From an uncultured Acidobacteriota bacterium (GTDB taxonomy: Bacteria > Acidobacteriota > Blastocatellia > Pyrinomonadales > Pyrinomonadaceae), in assembly GCA_902826505.1 (NCBI GenBank), contig CADEFG010000176.1:1-8617 (forward strand): a DNA stretch of 8,617 nucleotides, read 5' to 3'. How positions within the stretch are numbered: position 1 is the stretch's first letter; every line of letters starts with the position of its first letter. The notes under the pieces were generated by a model. It saw only the letters and a program-made list of their open reading frames with translations, had not been told where the DNA came from and did no database searches. Below, in pieces: positions 1 through 6,572 of this stretch. The translations under genes and the position numbers were made by a program.

Positions 1-627
1 GACGATCTGTTTTGAATCGGGCGAGAAAAACGCGCCGCCGTCGTAGCCGGGTTCGTTCGTCAGGCGTTTGACGTTTTTGCCGTCAATGTCCATCGAATAA
101 AGTTCGAGATCGCCGTCGCGCTCCGAGGTGAAAATAATCTTTTTGCCGTCGGGCGAAACGGTCGCTTCGGCATCGTAGCCCTTGGACGTTGTCAAGGGTT
201 TGATATTTTTACCGTTTGCATCAGCCACGTAAATATCGTAATCGGGATAAACCGCCCAGACGTAGCCTTTCGAAAAATCGGGATTCGGCGGACATTCCTT
301 TTTGCCCATAAAGGTCGAGGCGTAAATAACTTTTTTGCCGCCTTTTAAAAAGTATGAGCAGGTCGTTCGACCTTCGCCGTTGGAAAGCATTTTGACGCCG
401 GAGCCGTCAGTATTCATCGAGAAGATCTGATCGCATTGCAATTGATCGCGTTTCGATTGGAAAATCAGCTTTTTGCCGTCGGACGAAAAATACGCTTCGG
501 CATTTTCGCCGCCGAATGTCAGTTGTTTGATGTTTTTCAGGTGTTTTTCGCCGTCAAACTGCAGGTTGTTTTGGGCAAAGGTATTGACACATAGTGTTAA
601 AATAAAAATCAAAAACAAATATTTCAT
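1..627 (-). CDS. Secreted TolB/PD40-type beta-propeller protein, N-terminal part (runs off the window edge)
   Basis: The frame is open for 209 codons from the start at 627 to the window edge, so the C-terminus is missing. The N-terminus MKYLFLIFILTLCVNTFAQ is a type I signal peptide: a lysine, a hydrophobic core, and cleavage probably after TFA. The mature part carries PD40/TolB-type blades, recognisable by the repeated pattern SxDGKKLIFxSxRD followed by a hydrophobic strand and MNTDG or DANG turns, at about residues 39-76, 130-145 and 152-209 (for example SPDGKKIIFTSERDGD). Such proteins are exported to the periplasm or cell surface and act as scaffolds, or as propellers fused to a C-terminal enzyme, so the full function cannot be read here. 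An in-frame ATG 12 nt upstream (637-639) would add MIYI. The start at 627 is preferred because it puts the lysine directly after Met. No clear Shine-Dalgarno is seen. The gene is divergent from the desaturase gene. Confidence 0.88.
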   Translation of the reverse strand, partial: MKYLFLIFILTLCVNTFAQNNLQFDGEKHLKNIKQLTFGGENAEAYFSSDGKKLIFQSKRDQLQCDQIFSMNTDGSGVKMLSNGEGRTTCSYFLKGGKKVIYASTFMGKKECPPNPDFSKGYVWAVYPDYDIYVADANGKNIKPLTTSKGYDAEATVSPDGKKIIFTSERDGDLELYSMDIDGKNVKRLTNEPGYDGGAFFSPDSKQIV

Positions 628-769
628 AATGTAAATCATAACAGTATCGGATTTAGGTGCTTGAATCTAAAAGAATAAGTTTATCGAATAAAAAAGTGAA
701 GTGAAACTGATTGATAATTCGTTAAAACGAGCAATTAAGTTTCCGTTTTTGTGATTTTAATTGAATTTT

Positions 770-775
770 AGGTGA
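770..775 (+). promoter_or_regulatory. Ribosome-binding site of the desaturase gene
   Basis: AGGTGA lies 3 nt before the ATG at 779 and fixes that start. It is one of only two recognisable Shine-Dalgarno sequences in the window. The rest of the divergent gap (628-778) is AT-rich. It has a weak TTGATA at 711-716 but no convincing -10 partner, so no promoter is called. Confidence 0.6.
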
Positions 776-778
776 AAG

Positions 779-1606
779 ATGGGTTTTGAAACGAAAAAGG
801 AAGTCCTTGACTGGTATGAACGGCAGCCGCGCACATTGACCGATGAATTTATCGACAATATCGCGTGGAAAGATGTTAGGAATTATGAACTGGACAAAAG
901 GTTTGTGCCGGTTCTGCTTTATATGCGCGATGTCGAAGTGCTGACGGATATGTATTATGACGAAATGCGCCGCACGCCGACGGGCAAAGACCCGTATATC
1001 AGCAAATTTATGGAGCGTTGGGGCATCGAGGAAATAACGCACGGCGAAGTTATCAATCGTTTTCTGAACGAAGCCGGTTATGAAACGGACGAAAATTGGA
1101 AGGACGAGGTTCACCGGTCGGTTTCAAAGGTTTATAAGGCGAACACTTATCTGATCACGATGCTCACGAATCTGATCGGAAAACAGTTTACGGCAACGCA
1201 TATGACCTATGGCGCGATTCACGAAATGTCCACCGCGCAAGCCTACCGGCGGATGATGAAAATGGCGAATCATCCGGTTTTGACCGAAATTTTGACGGCG
1301 ATCATCCGCGAAGAATCGGCGCATTCGAAGTTTTACGCGAGCATTGCGCAAATCGAATTAAAACGCAACGAGCTTTCACAAAAGGTCGCGCGTTTTATAA
1401 TCGGTAAATTCTATAAGCCGGTCGGACAAGGCTCGCGTCCGAAAAAACAGACGCATTACGCGATCGGCACGCTGTTTAGCGGAAAGGAAGGTTTGGAATG
1501 GCTCGACCGCAATGTGACGCAAAAGATTCAGACGTTTCCGGGGTTTGACGGTTTGACGAAAGTGACTGATACGATCGCCCGGATTCAAAACAAACAATTC
1601 GCATAA
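779..1606 (+). CDS. Soluble di-iron acyl-[acyl-carrier-protein] desaturase (ferritin-like fold, DesA/FAB2 family)
   Basis: This 275-residue protein matches the length of mycobacterial DesA-type desaturases and is shorter than plant stearoyl-ACP desaturase. All six expected iron ligands can be placed: a Glu in the helix VEVLTDMYYDEM (E53), E85 and H88 in WGIEEITHGE, E149 in GAIHEMSTAQAY, and E179 and H182 in IIREESAHSKFY. The two ExxH motifs correspond to the plant EENRHG and DEKRHE motifs. In this family a ferredoxin-reduced di-iron centre uses O2 to insert a cis double bond into an acyl chain bound to ACP, in the cytoplasm. There is no membrane segment, which separates it from the His-box membrane desaturases. 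Double-bond position and chain length cannot be told from sequence. It appears to be a single-gene unit: divergent promoter upstream, strong terminator 30 nt after the stop. An AurF-like oxygenase is a less likely alternative. Confidence 0.93.
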   Translation: MGFETKKEVLDWYERQPRTLTDEFIDNIAWKDVRNYELDKRFVPVLLYMRDVEVLTDMYYDEMRRTPTGKDPYISKFMERWGIEEITHGEVINRFLNEAGYETDENWKDEVHRSVSKVYKANTYLITMLTNLIGKQFTATHMTYGAIHEMSTAQAYRRMMKMANHPVLTEILTAIIREESAHSKFYASIAQIELKRNELSQKVARFIIGKFYKPVGQGSRPKKQTHYAIGTLFSGKEGLEWLDRNVTQKIQTFPGFDGLTKVTDTIARIQNKQFA

Positions 1607-1636
1607 AGAAAAGACTTTTTTTAGAAAACCAGCAAT

Positions 1637-1669
1637 AAAAAAGAGTTTCGCCGCCCGAAACTCTTTTTT
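1637..1669. terminator. Bidirectional intrinsic terminator
   Basis: A 14-bp perfect stem: AAAAAAGAGTTTCG (1637-1650) pairs with CGAAACTCTTTTTT (1656-1669) around a 5-nt loop CCGCC. The A-run on one arm and the T-run on the other give a U-tract in either direction. It lies 30 nt after the desaturase stop and about 115 nt past the stop of the convergent minus-strand gene ending at 1785, so it can end both transcripts. Confidence 0.92.
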
Positions 1670-1784
1670 ATTCTTGGGGAAAGCTCTGTAAAGATTTATT
1701 TACCTGCTTTTCCAAATTTATCGCCGACGAAATTTTGCGTGTCGCCTATTCGATCTGTTCGACGATGGTGAAAGCTGCAAAAGA

Positions 1785-2084
1785 TTAAAAATCCGCGAAG
1801 CTCAAACCCGTTCTTTGCTGAAATTGTTCGGTCATCGAAGGCATCTCGAACGAGCTTTCGTCCTTTGAAATTCTTTCGACGCGCCACATCGGGAAAAAAT
1901 GATCCTGCATCGGCAAATACGGTTCGCTGTTGGCGATCGAGCGCGTCCAATCGTCGAAATAGGTCAGATCAATCCCGCGCATAAAAATGCCCGAAGCGTT
2001 GATCTCGTGCAAAATGCCGACGATTTTCTCGCGCGGGTTTTGTAAAATGATAATGACGATTTCACCTGCTTTTATTTTTGCCAT
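1785..2084 (-). CDS. Conserved-looking hypothetical protein, possible small Sm-like beta-barrel
   Basis: A 99-residue soluble protein with no signal peptide or membrane segment, not assigned to a named family. Its first half alternates short hydrophobic strands with turns (GEIVIIILQNPREK, IVGILHEINASGIFMRGIDL), followed by an acidic-aromatic stretch YFDDWTR and a late strand FFPMWRVERI. Five short strands with a Gly turn in the middle resemble an LSm/Hfq-type barrel; that fold is an inference. The start lies 3 nt after the stop of the zinc-ribbon gene upstream and has no Shine-Dalgarno, so translation is probably coupled to it. The tail after about residue 75 (SSFEMPSMTEQFQQRTG) looks flexible. 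The 112 nt between its stop and the terminator contain no convincing gene. Confidence 0.8.
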   Translation of the reverse strand: MAKIKAGEIVIIILQNPREKIVGILHEINASGIFMRGIDLTYFDDWTRSIANSEPYLPMQDHFFPMWRVERISKDESSFEMPSMTEQFQQRTGLSFADF

Positions 2085-2087
2085 AAT

Positions 2088-3110
2088 TTATGATTCTAGT
2101 AGTTTTTGACTCGTTTCTTCTTCTGCTTTGAGCCGTTTGTATTCGCGTTCGAGCTCTTCAAAAGATTCCGAAAAATCCGTCAAAGTCGTTTGAATATTAA
2201 AACTTTCCGCCGTGTGAACGATCTCTTCCGCACTCGGCAATGTCAGATTTTCCTCGATCGGCGAAATGTCCTGCAAAGCACGCGCGGCTTGGCGGCTCAA
2301 AAGTGCTTCGCGCAGTTTTTCGCACGAATTATCGGTTTCGGCGAGCTGCGTCAGAAAAATCTCTTTTTCAGGAAAAGGTTTTTCGGGAATAACCATTTTG
2401 ACGTTATCGATTGAGATATATTTATTTAATCCGTGCCGAATCTTGTTGATTTCGGTGCGCGTATTTTCAATCGTCACCAAACCGTCTTCGGTCTCAAATT
2501 CATTCAAACCGGGCAGACTGAAAAGATAAGGCGAAACGCCGTTTTGCAGACGCACGAGCTCGATTTTCTTTCTTTGCAGTTCATAGCGTGCAAATTGGCT
2601 CATCACGATTTCGTGTGCCGAAAGAAGTTTTTGGCGGACTTTCTGCAGATTTTCTCCGTCGGTGTCTCTGAATTTATCTAAAACGGAATCAATTTTATGC
2701 CGGCGATTGTTTAATTCTGCAATGCGTTTATCAATAATTTTAGTTTTTGAATTCAAGTTGTTTTTGTATTTGATAACGTGCGGAACTGTTTTGCTGACAT
2801 TGAAGGTTTTGAAAAGCAGAAAAAGCAAAAAAAATAGAACAATCCAAAGTATGAATGCGCTAAACCAAATATAATTCCCAAGATAGAGAAACTTTTCGAG
2901 CGCCCTGTCAGCAAGACCATAAACAAAGATAAATGTTAAAAATAAAGAAAAAAACACCAGAAAATTATTCGAGCGAAATATTTTTGAAAGATAACTGTGG
3001 TGTTTTCGCTTCATTTTCAGATTTTCGTTCGGATTTTTAATTCCGCAATTCAAACAAAACTCGTCCGTTTGTTTGAGATAAAATCCGCAATTTATACATT
3101 TGGTGAGCAT
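2088..3110 (-). CDS. Zinc-ribbon, two-transmembrane, coiled-coil protein of unknown function
   Basis: A 340-residue protein with a clear modular layout. Residues 5-22 form a zinc ribbon (CINC ... CLNC, two CxxC knuckles 10 residues apart), as in the zinc_ribbon_2/DUF7577-like heads of many bacterial membrane proteins. A basic linker (KMKRKHH) follows. Two membrane helices lie at about 50-66 and 80-100. A long, charged, helical C-terminal region (about 115-340) has probable coiled coils at 118-190 and 310-335. The basic linker before the first helix and the short loop suggest that both ends are cytoplasmic. No catalytic motif is visible, so a scaffold or sensor role is only a guess. It starts with ATG at 3110 with no Shine-Dalgarno and is first in a two-gene unit with the 99-residue protein, 3 nt apart. 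The membrane region is much more AT-rich than neighbouring genes. Confidence 0.85.
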   Translation of the reverse strand: MLTKCINCGFYLKQTDEFCLNCGIKNPNENLKMKRKHHSYLSKIFRSNNFLVFFSLFLTFIFVYGLADRALEKFLYLGNYIWFSAFILWIVLFFLLFLLFKTFNVSKTVPHVIKYKNNLNSKTKIIDKRIAELNNRRHKIDSVLDKFRDTDGENLQKVRQKLLSAHEIVMSQFARYELQRKKIELVRLQNGVSPYLFSLPGLNEFETEDGLVTIENTRTEINKIRHGLNKYISIDNVKMVIPEKPFPEKEIFLTQLAETDNSCEKLREALLSRQAARALQDISPIEENLTLPSAEEIVHTAESFNIQTTLTDFSESFEELEREYKRLKAEEETSQKLLES

Positions 3111-3247
3111 AAGAGTTTTCGCCGAATAATTTTGGCATAAATTGCCCGAATTTGAAACAGCTTTCTCTTTTCAATTTTTTCTTTCCCGAAATATATTCTA
3201 AAATCTATCTTAATCAAGCGCAGCCGAGAAAGTTGTCCAAAACTTAG

Positions 3248-3340
3248 CGGCTTTGTGTCTTGGCGGGAAAACAATTCTGATTTATGACTGACCTATTAAA
3301 CCGAGAGCGAAACTTTTTCTCCCGCCAAGGTGCAAAGGCG
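3248..3340. repeat. Imperfect inverted repeat in the divergent gap upstream of sbcC
   Basis: The arms 3248-3268 and 3320-3340 match as inverted copies over 21 bp with 4 mismatches. The inner 10 bp, CTTGGCGGGA (3259-3268) and TCCCGCCAAG (3320-3329), are perfect. The 51-bp centre is AT-rich. The arms resemble the CTTTGCGCC/CTTGGCGGG type of dispersed intergenic repeat. The 294-bp gap (3111-3404) holds this structure, the heptamer array and otherwise AT-rich sequence. It must contain the promoters for both divergent genes, but none can be picked out with confidence. Confidence 0.7.
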
Positions 3341-3372
3341 CAAAGACGCATGGGCAATTACTATATAAATCC

Positions 3373-3400
3373 AAAATCTAAAATCTAAAATCCAAAATCG
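3373..3400. repeat. Heptanucleotide tandem repeat (AAAATCN x4) at the sbcC ribosome-binding region
   Basis: Four head-to-tail 7-bp units, AAAATCT, AAAATCT, AAAATCC and AAAATCG, end 4 nt before the ATG at 3405. They occupy the place where a Shine-Dalgarno would be; only GAAAG (3400-3404) is weakly purine-rich. Short tandemly repeated heptamers of this kind are known in other bacteria, notably filamentous cyanobacteria. Confidence 0.85.
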
Positions 3401-3404
3401 AAAG

Positions 3405-6071
3405 ATGCACATCACCAAAATCGAACTCGAAGACATCAAATCTCACCGCGAAGCGACCTTTGAATTCCAGCGCGGGACAACCGCGATCACGGGCGCAAAC
3501 GGCGCGGGCAAAACGACGATCATCGAAGCCGTCGCATGGACTTTGTTCGATCTTCTGGATTACAAAAAGGACGATTTCGTCCGGCGCGGCGCGAAAAAAG
3601 GCGTTGCGCGCGTGACTTTTGAAAGCGGACTCGACGGGCGCGAATATGCGGTTTACCGCGACACCGGAACGGGTTATTACGTGTATGACGTCCAGCTCAA
3701 AACGCGCATCGCCGATAAAAAAGAAGAGGTTTCGCGCTTTTTGTGGGCTCACTTGGGCGTCGAGGCGGGAACCGATCTCGAAGCGCTTTTCCGCCGCGCG
3801 ATCGGCGTTCCGCAGGGAACTTTTACGGCGATTTTCCTCGAAACGCCGACCGAACGCAAAAAGGCTTTCGACAAACTCTTAAAAGTCGAAGAATATCGCC
3901 AGGGCGCGGAAAAACTTCTCCAAACCTCGCGTTTTATCGAGCAGAAAATCACGTCGGTGCGCGAAAAGATCGCCCGCGCCGAAGGCGAGCTCGCGCGTTT
4001 TGAAACGGTCGAGGAAGATTTGAAAACCTTCACGGCGCAGACGGAAGAATTGTCAAAAACACTCGAAACGACCGAAAAGGAAGTTTCCGCGAAAAGCGCG
4101 ACGGTCAAAAAGTTTGACGAGACGGAAAAAACGGTCAATGATTTAAAATCCGCGCTCGACCGTTTGCAGAACGAAAAATCGCGCGCCGAAATCTTGCTCG
4201 GAAACAAGGAAAACGAACTCGGTCAGGCTCGAAATGCGGCGGATAAGATCAAAACGGTCGAAGCCGATTACAAACAACACACGAACGCGCTCGGCAAATT
4301 GAAGGAATTCGAGCGCGAACGGACAGAGCGCGAAAAACTGAACGTCGAACAACGGAAAACGGAAACCGCGCAGCTCAACGTGCTCGCCGAACAAAAACGT
4401 CTCGCGGAAAATCTCGAAAAAGCTCAAGCCGCGCACCGCGAGATCATCAAATTAACGCCGAAAACTTCCGAGCAGGAAACGCTCGAAAAAAGGCGCGACG
4501 ACGCGATCGAACAGCTCGCCAAAACAAGATCGAAGCAGGAAGAAATCCGCCGGCTCGACGATAAAATGAACGAGCTGCGCGCCAAATATACAAAAAACAA
4601 GGAACAGATCAAGGAAACGGAAACAAAAAGCGCGTCGGCAAAAGATTACGAGTCGCTCCAAAAACGCGATTCGGAAATCACGCGCGAGATCACGCGTTTT
4701 CGCGCCAAACTCGAACACGACGAACAGTTTCAGGCGGAAGTCAAAAACGGGTTGTGTCCGATTCTGTCGCAGAAATGTTTGAACTTGAAACCCGGCGAAA
4801 CGCTCGAAGGTTTTTTGAAAGATCAGTTCGCCGAAATCAAAACAAACATCGGAACGCTTGAAACGGAGCAGAAATCGCTGGCGGGCGCGCTCAAAACGGC
4901 ACGCGAAGCCGATAAATTTTCGGCGATGCTCGAAACCTTGAAAGCGCGTGAGGAAGAAATTTCGATTGAAGGCAAATCCTACAAGTCTGAAAAGGAAAAT
5001 CTGCTGAAAGATCTCGGCGATCTCGCGAAAATCCAGAGCGATCTGGCGAACGCGGAAGCGAAGTTGAAAGATCTCGGCAATCCGAAAGCAAAGATTCAGA
5101 TGCTCGAAGCGGAAGTGAAAAAAGAAGTACCGATCCGCGAAAATCTTTCGATCATCGAAAAAAATCTCGAACGGCTCGAAAGCGACAGACGCATCAACAC
5201 CGAAAAACTCGAAAGCTACAAAGATCTGGACGCGAATTGGAAAACCTTCTCCGAGCTGCGCGACCGGACGGCGAACGCGCACCGGGAATTTCTGACGAAC
5301 GAAAATCTCGCCAAATCTTTGCCGGAAAAGGAAAAGGAATTTGCGGCGGCAAAGAGCGAAGTCGAAAAATTGAAAACCGATCTGGCAAAGTCTGAAAAAG
5401 ATTTCGAAGCGGCGAGCCGCGATTACGACCGCGAACTTCATCAAACCGAAAAGTTCGCACTGCTCGAAGCGGAAAAGCGTTTTGCCGAAACGCGCGCGAA
5501 TCTCGGTCACGCCGAACGGCAAAAATCGCAAGCCGCCGACGAATTAAAGCGTTTGGCAGAGGTTCGCAAAGCGATGCAGACCGAATTTCAGGAAAAAGAA
5601 CGGCTCGAAAAAATTGGCGAAGCGACGGATTTTATCCGCGAAACTTTGAAAAAGTCGGCGCCGCTGGTCGCGAAAAATTATATTTATTACGTGTCTTTGG
5701 AAGCCAATCAGATGTTTCGCGAGATTTCGGGCAATGCCGAACGAACTTTGAAATGGACGGAAGATTATGGGATTTTGCTTGAAGAAAATGGCTACGAGCG
5801 CCCGTTCGTCAATCTGTCGGGCGGCGAACAGATGGCGGCGGCGCTCTCGGTTCGTCTGGCTTTGCTCAAACAGCTTTCTGATGTAAGATTAGCGTTCTTT
5901 GACGAGCCGACGACCAATATGGACGCGGCGCGGCGCGAACGCTTAGCCGAGCAGATTTCGCATATCACCGAGCGCAAAACCTTCGATCAGCTTTTTGTCA
6001 TTTCGCACGACGACACGTTTGAAGGTTATGTCGATAATGTCGTTTCGGTCGCGGGCAACGGAAATGAGTAA
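3405..6071 (+). CDS. sbcC: SbcC/Rad50-type SMC-like ATPase (DNA double-strand-break processing)
   Basis: An 888-residue protein in the SbcC/Rad50 layout: an ATPase half at each end with two long coiled coils between. The N-terminus MHITKIELEDIKSH is typical of the family and fixes the start. Walker A is GANGAGKT (30-37), and the Q-loop is GVPQGTF (Q137). Coiled coil runs from about 155 to 445 and 470 to 745. The apex holds CPILSQKC (C451, C458). The signature is LSGGEQ (804-809), Walker B is LAFFDEPT (D833, E834), the D-loop is at D840, and the switch His is H868 in ISHDD. All ATP-site motifs are intact. In the family, SbcC works with the SbcD/Mre11 nuclease to open hairpins and blocked DNA ends. 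No sbcD lies beside it here. The hook is Cys-x6-Cys rather than Rad50's CxxC. A two-TM protein overlaps its last 8 nt. No good Shine-Dalgarno is seen; a heptamer array fills that region. Confidence 0.95.
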   Translation: MHITKIELEDIKSHREATFEFQRGTTAITGANGAGKTTIIEAVAWTLFDLLDYKKDDFVRRGAKKGVARVTFESGLDGREYAVYRDTGTGYYVYDVQLKTRIADKKEEVSRFLWAHLGVEAGTDLEALFRRAIGVPQGTFTAIFLETPTERKKAFDKLLKVEEYRQGAEKLLQTSRFIEQKITSVREKIARAEGELARFETVEEDLKTFTAQTEELSKTLETTEKEVSAKSATVKKFDETEKTVNDLKSALDRLQNEKSRAEILLGNKENELGQARNAADKIKTVEADYKQHTNALGKLKEFERERTEREKLNVEQRKTETAQLNVLAEQKRLAENLEKAQAAHREIIKLTPKTSEQETLEKRRDDAIEQLAKTRSKQEEIRRLDDKMNELRAKYTKNKEQIKETETKSASAKDYESLQKRDSEITREITRFRAKLEHDEQFQAEVKNGLCPILSQKCLNLKPGETLEGFLKDQFAEIKTNIGTLETEQKSLAGALKTAREADKFSAMLETLKAREEEISIEGKSYKSEKENLLKDLGDLAKIQSDLANAEAKLKDLGNPKAKIQMLEAEVKKEVPIRENLSIIEKNLERLESDRRINTEKLESYKDLDANWKTFSELRDRTANAHREFLTNENLAKSLPEKEKEFAAAKSEVEKLKTDLAKSEKDFEAASRDYDRELHQTEKFALLEAEKRFAETRANLGHAERQKSQAADELKRLAEVRKAMQTEFQEKERLEKIGEATDFIRETLKKSAPLVAKNYIYYVSLEANQMFREISGNAERTLKWTEDYGILLEENGYERPFVNLSGGEQMAAALSVRLALLKQLSDVRLAFFDEPTTNMDAARRERLAEQISHITERKTFDQLFVISHDDTFEGYVDNVVSVAGNGNE

Positions 6072-6387
6072 ATTGTTTCAAGACAAAAGGTTTAGGTTTG
6101 GATTCGGATTAGGAATGATATTTTCATTTTTAATTCAAATCATCAGTTTTATAATTTACACGATTGATCTATACACTTTCGAAAATCCTCAAGGCGTAAA
6201 TATTGATATGATATGGAGTTTTGGGTTTCCAATTCCCATTTTTTACGGAAGTATTCTATCACCGAATGGCTTTGTTTGGTGGCGAGGTATAATAGCAAAT
6301 CTATTATTTGCAGTAATCTTTAGCTTTGTTATCGGTTTGATTTTCAAATTTGTTTGGGGAACATTTACGGCGAAAAGTTTGAAATGA
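6064..6387 (+). CDS. Small two-transmembrane protein, family member A
   Basis: A 107-residue protein with no recognised family. The frame is open from 5995, but the ATG at 6064 is preferred: it gives a clean MSKLFQDKRF start and leaves the usual 8-nt overlap with the sbcC stop (6069-6071), implying translational coupling. Helices lie at about 11-33 and 74-97. Between them is a loop with WSFGFPIPIF (51-60) and VWW (71-73). The basic N-terminus favours N-in, which would place the loop outside and the basic C-terminus inside. Helix 2 follows the pattern N-x4-V-x6-G-LIFKF, shared without gaps with the 100-residue protein at 7410-7712, so the two are probably diverged paralogues. Much more AT-rich than sbcC. 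No function can be assigned. Confidence 0.82.
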   Translation: MSKLFQDKRFRFGFGLGMIFSFLIQIISFIIYTIDLYTFENPQGVNIDMIWSFGFPIPIFYGSILSPNGFVWWRGIIANLLFAVIFSFVIGLIFKFVWGTFTAKSLK

Positions 6388-6413
6388 TAAGTGAATCAAA
6401 AGCGAATAAAGTC

Positions 6414-6549
6414 AATGTAGGGGCGACGGCTTGTCCTCGCCCGATGAGCGCAGCGAACAGTCGTTTGCTTGATTCAACGTTTTATGTAATTGAAACTTTT
6501 TAGCGTCTTTCAGACGCTTCGGGCGAGGACAAGCCGTCGCCCCTACATT
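6414..6549. repeat. MITE-like or REP-type element with 31-bp perfect inverted ends
   Basis: The left end 6414-6444 and right end 6519-6549 are perfect inverted copies over 31 bp, GC-rich, beginning AATGTAGGGGCGACGGC. They enclose a 74-bp centre (6445-6518) containing a second perfect hairpin, AGCGTCT-TTC-AGACGCT (6502-6518). No open frame lies inside and no clear target-site duplication flanks it. The arms can form a very strong stem in RNA or single-stranded DNA. The element fills nearly all of the gap 6388-6572, and its right end is 23 nt before the start of the HD-domain gene. It could be a non-autonomous transposable unit or an extragenic palindrome; the sequence alone does not decide. 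Confidence 0.8.
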
Positions 6550-6572
6550 TGTTAAATTGGAATCTCTTTATA

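Noticed and set aside
1696..1950. Open frame of 84 codons overlapping the 99-residue gene, minus strand
   Set aside because: It is out of frame with a better-looking protein over more than half its length and has no recognisable domain; only its last 16 residues look protein-like.
3092..3274. Open frame of 60 codons upstream of the zinc-ribbon gene, minus strand
   Set aside because: It runs through the inverted-repeat arm, has no ribosome-binding site or domain, and overlaps the true start of the 340-residue protein.
4452..5531. Long open frame (359 codons) on the minus strand inside sbcC
   Set aside because: It is antisense to the coiled-coil region. Its composition (many Phe, Arg, Cys and Leu) is what GAA/AAA/GCG-rich coiled-coil codons give when read backwards, and it shows no domain.
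5995..6063. Upstream extension of the first two-TM protein
   Set aside because: The extra 23 residues are Arg/Ser/Thr-rich and lie wholly within the conserved end of sbcC; the ATG at 6064 gives a start matching the paralogue.
6549..6572. TTG start extending the HD-domain protein by 8 residues
   Set aside because: The TTG begins on the last base of the repeat element and no ribosome-binding site precedes it; the ATG at 6573 begins the family-like sequence.
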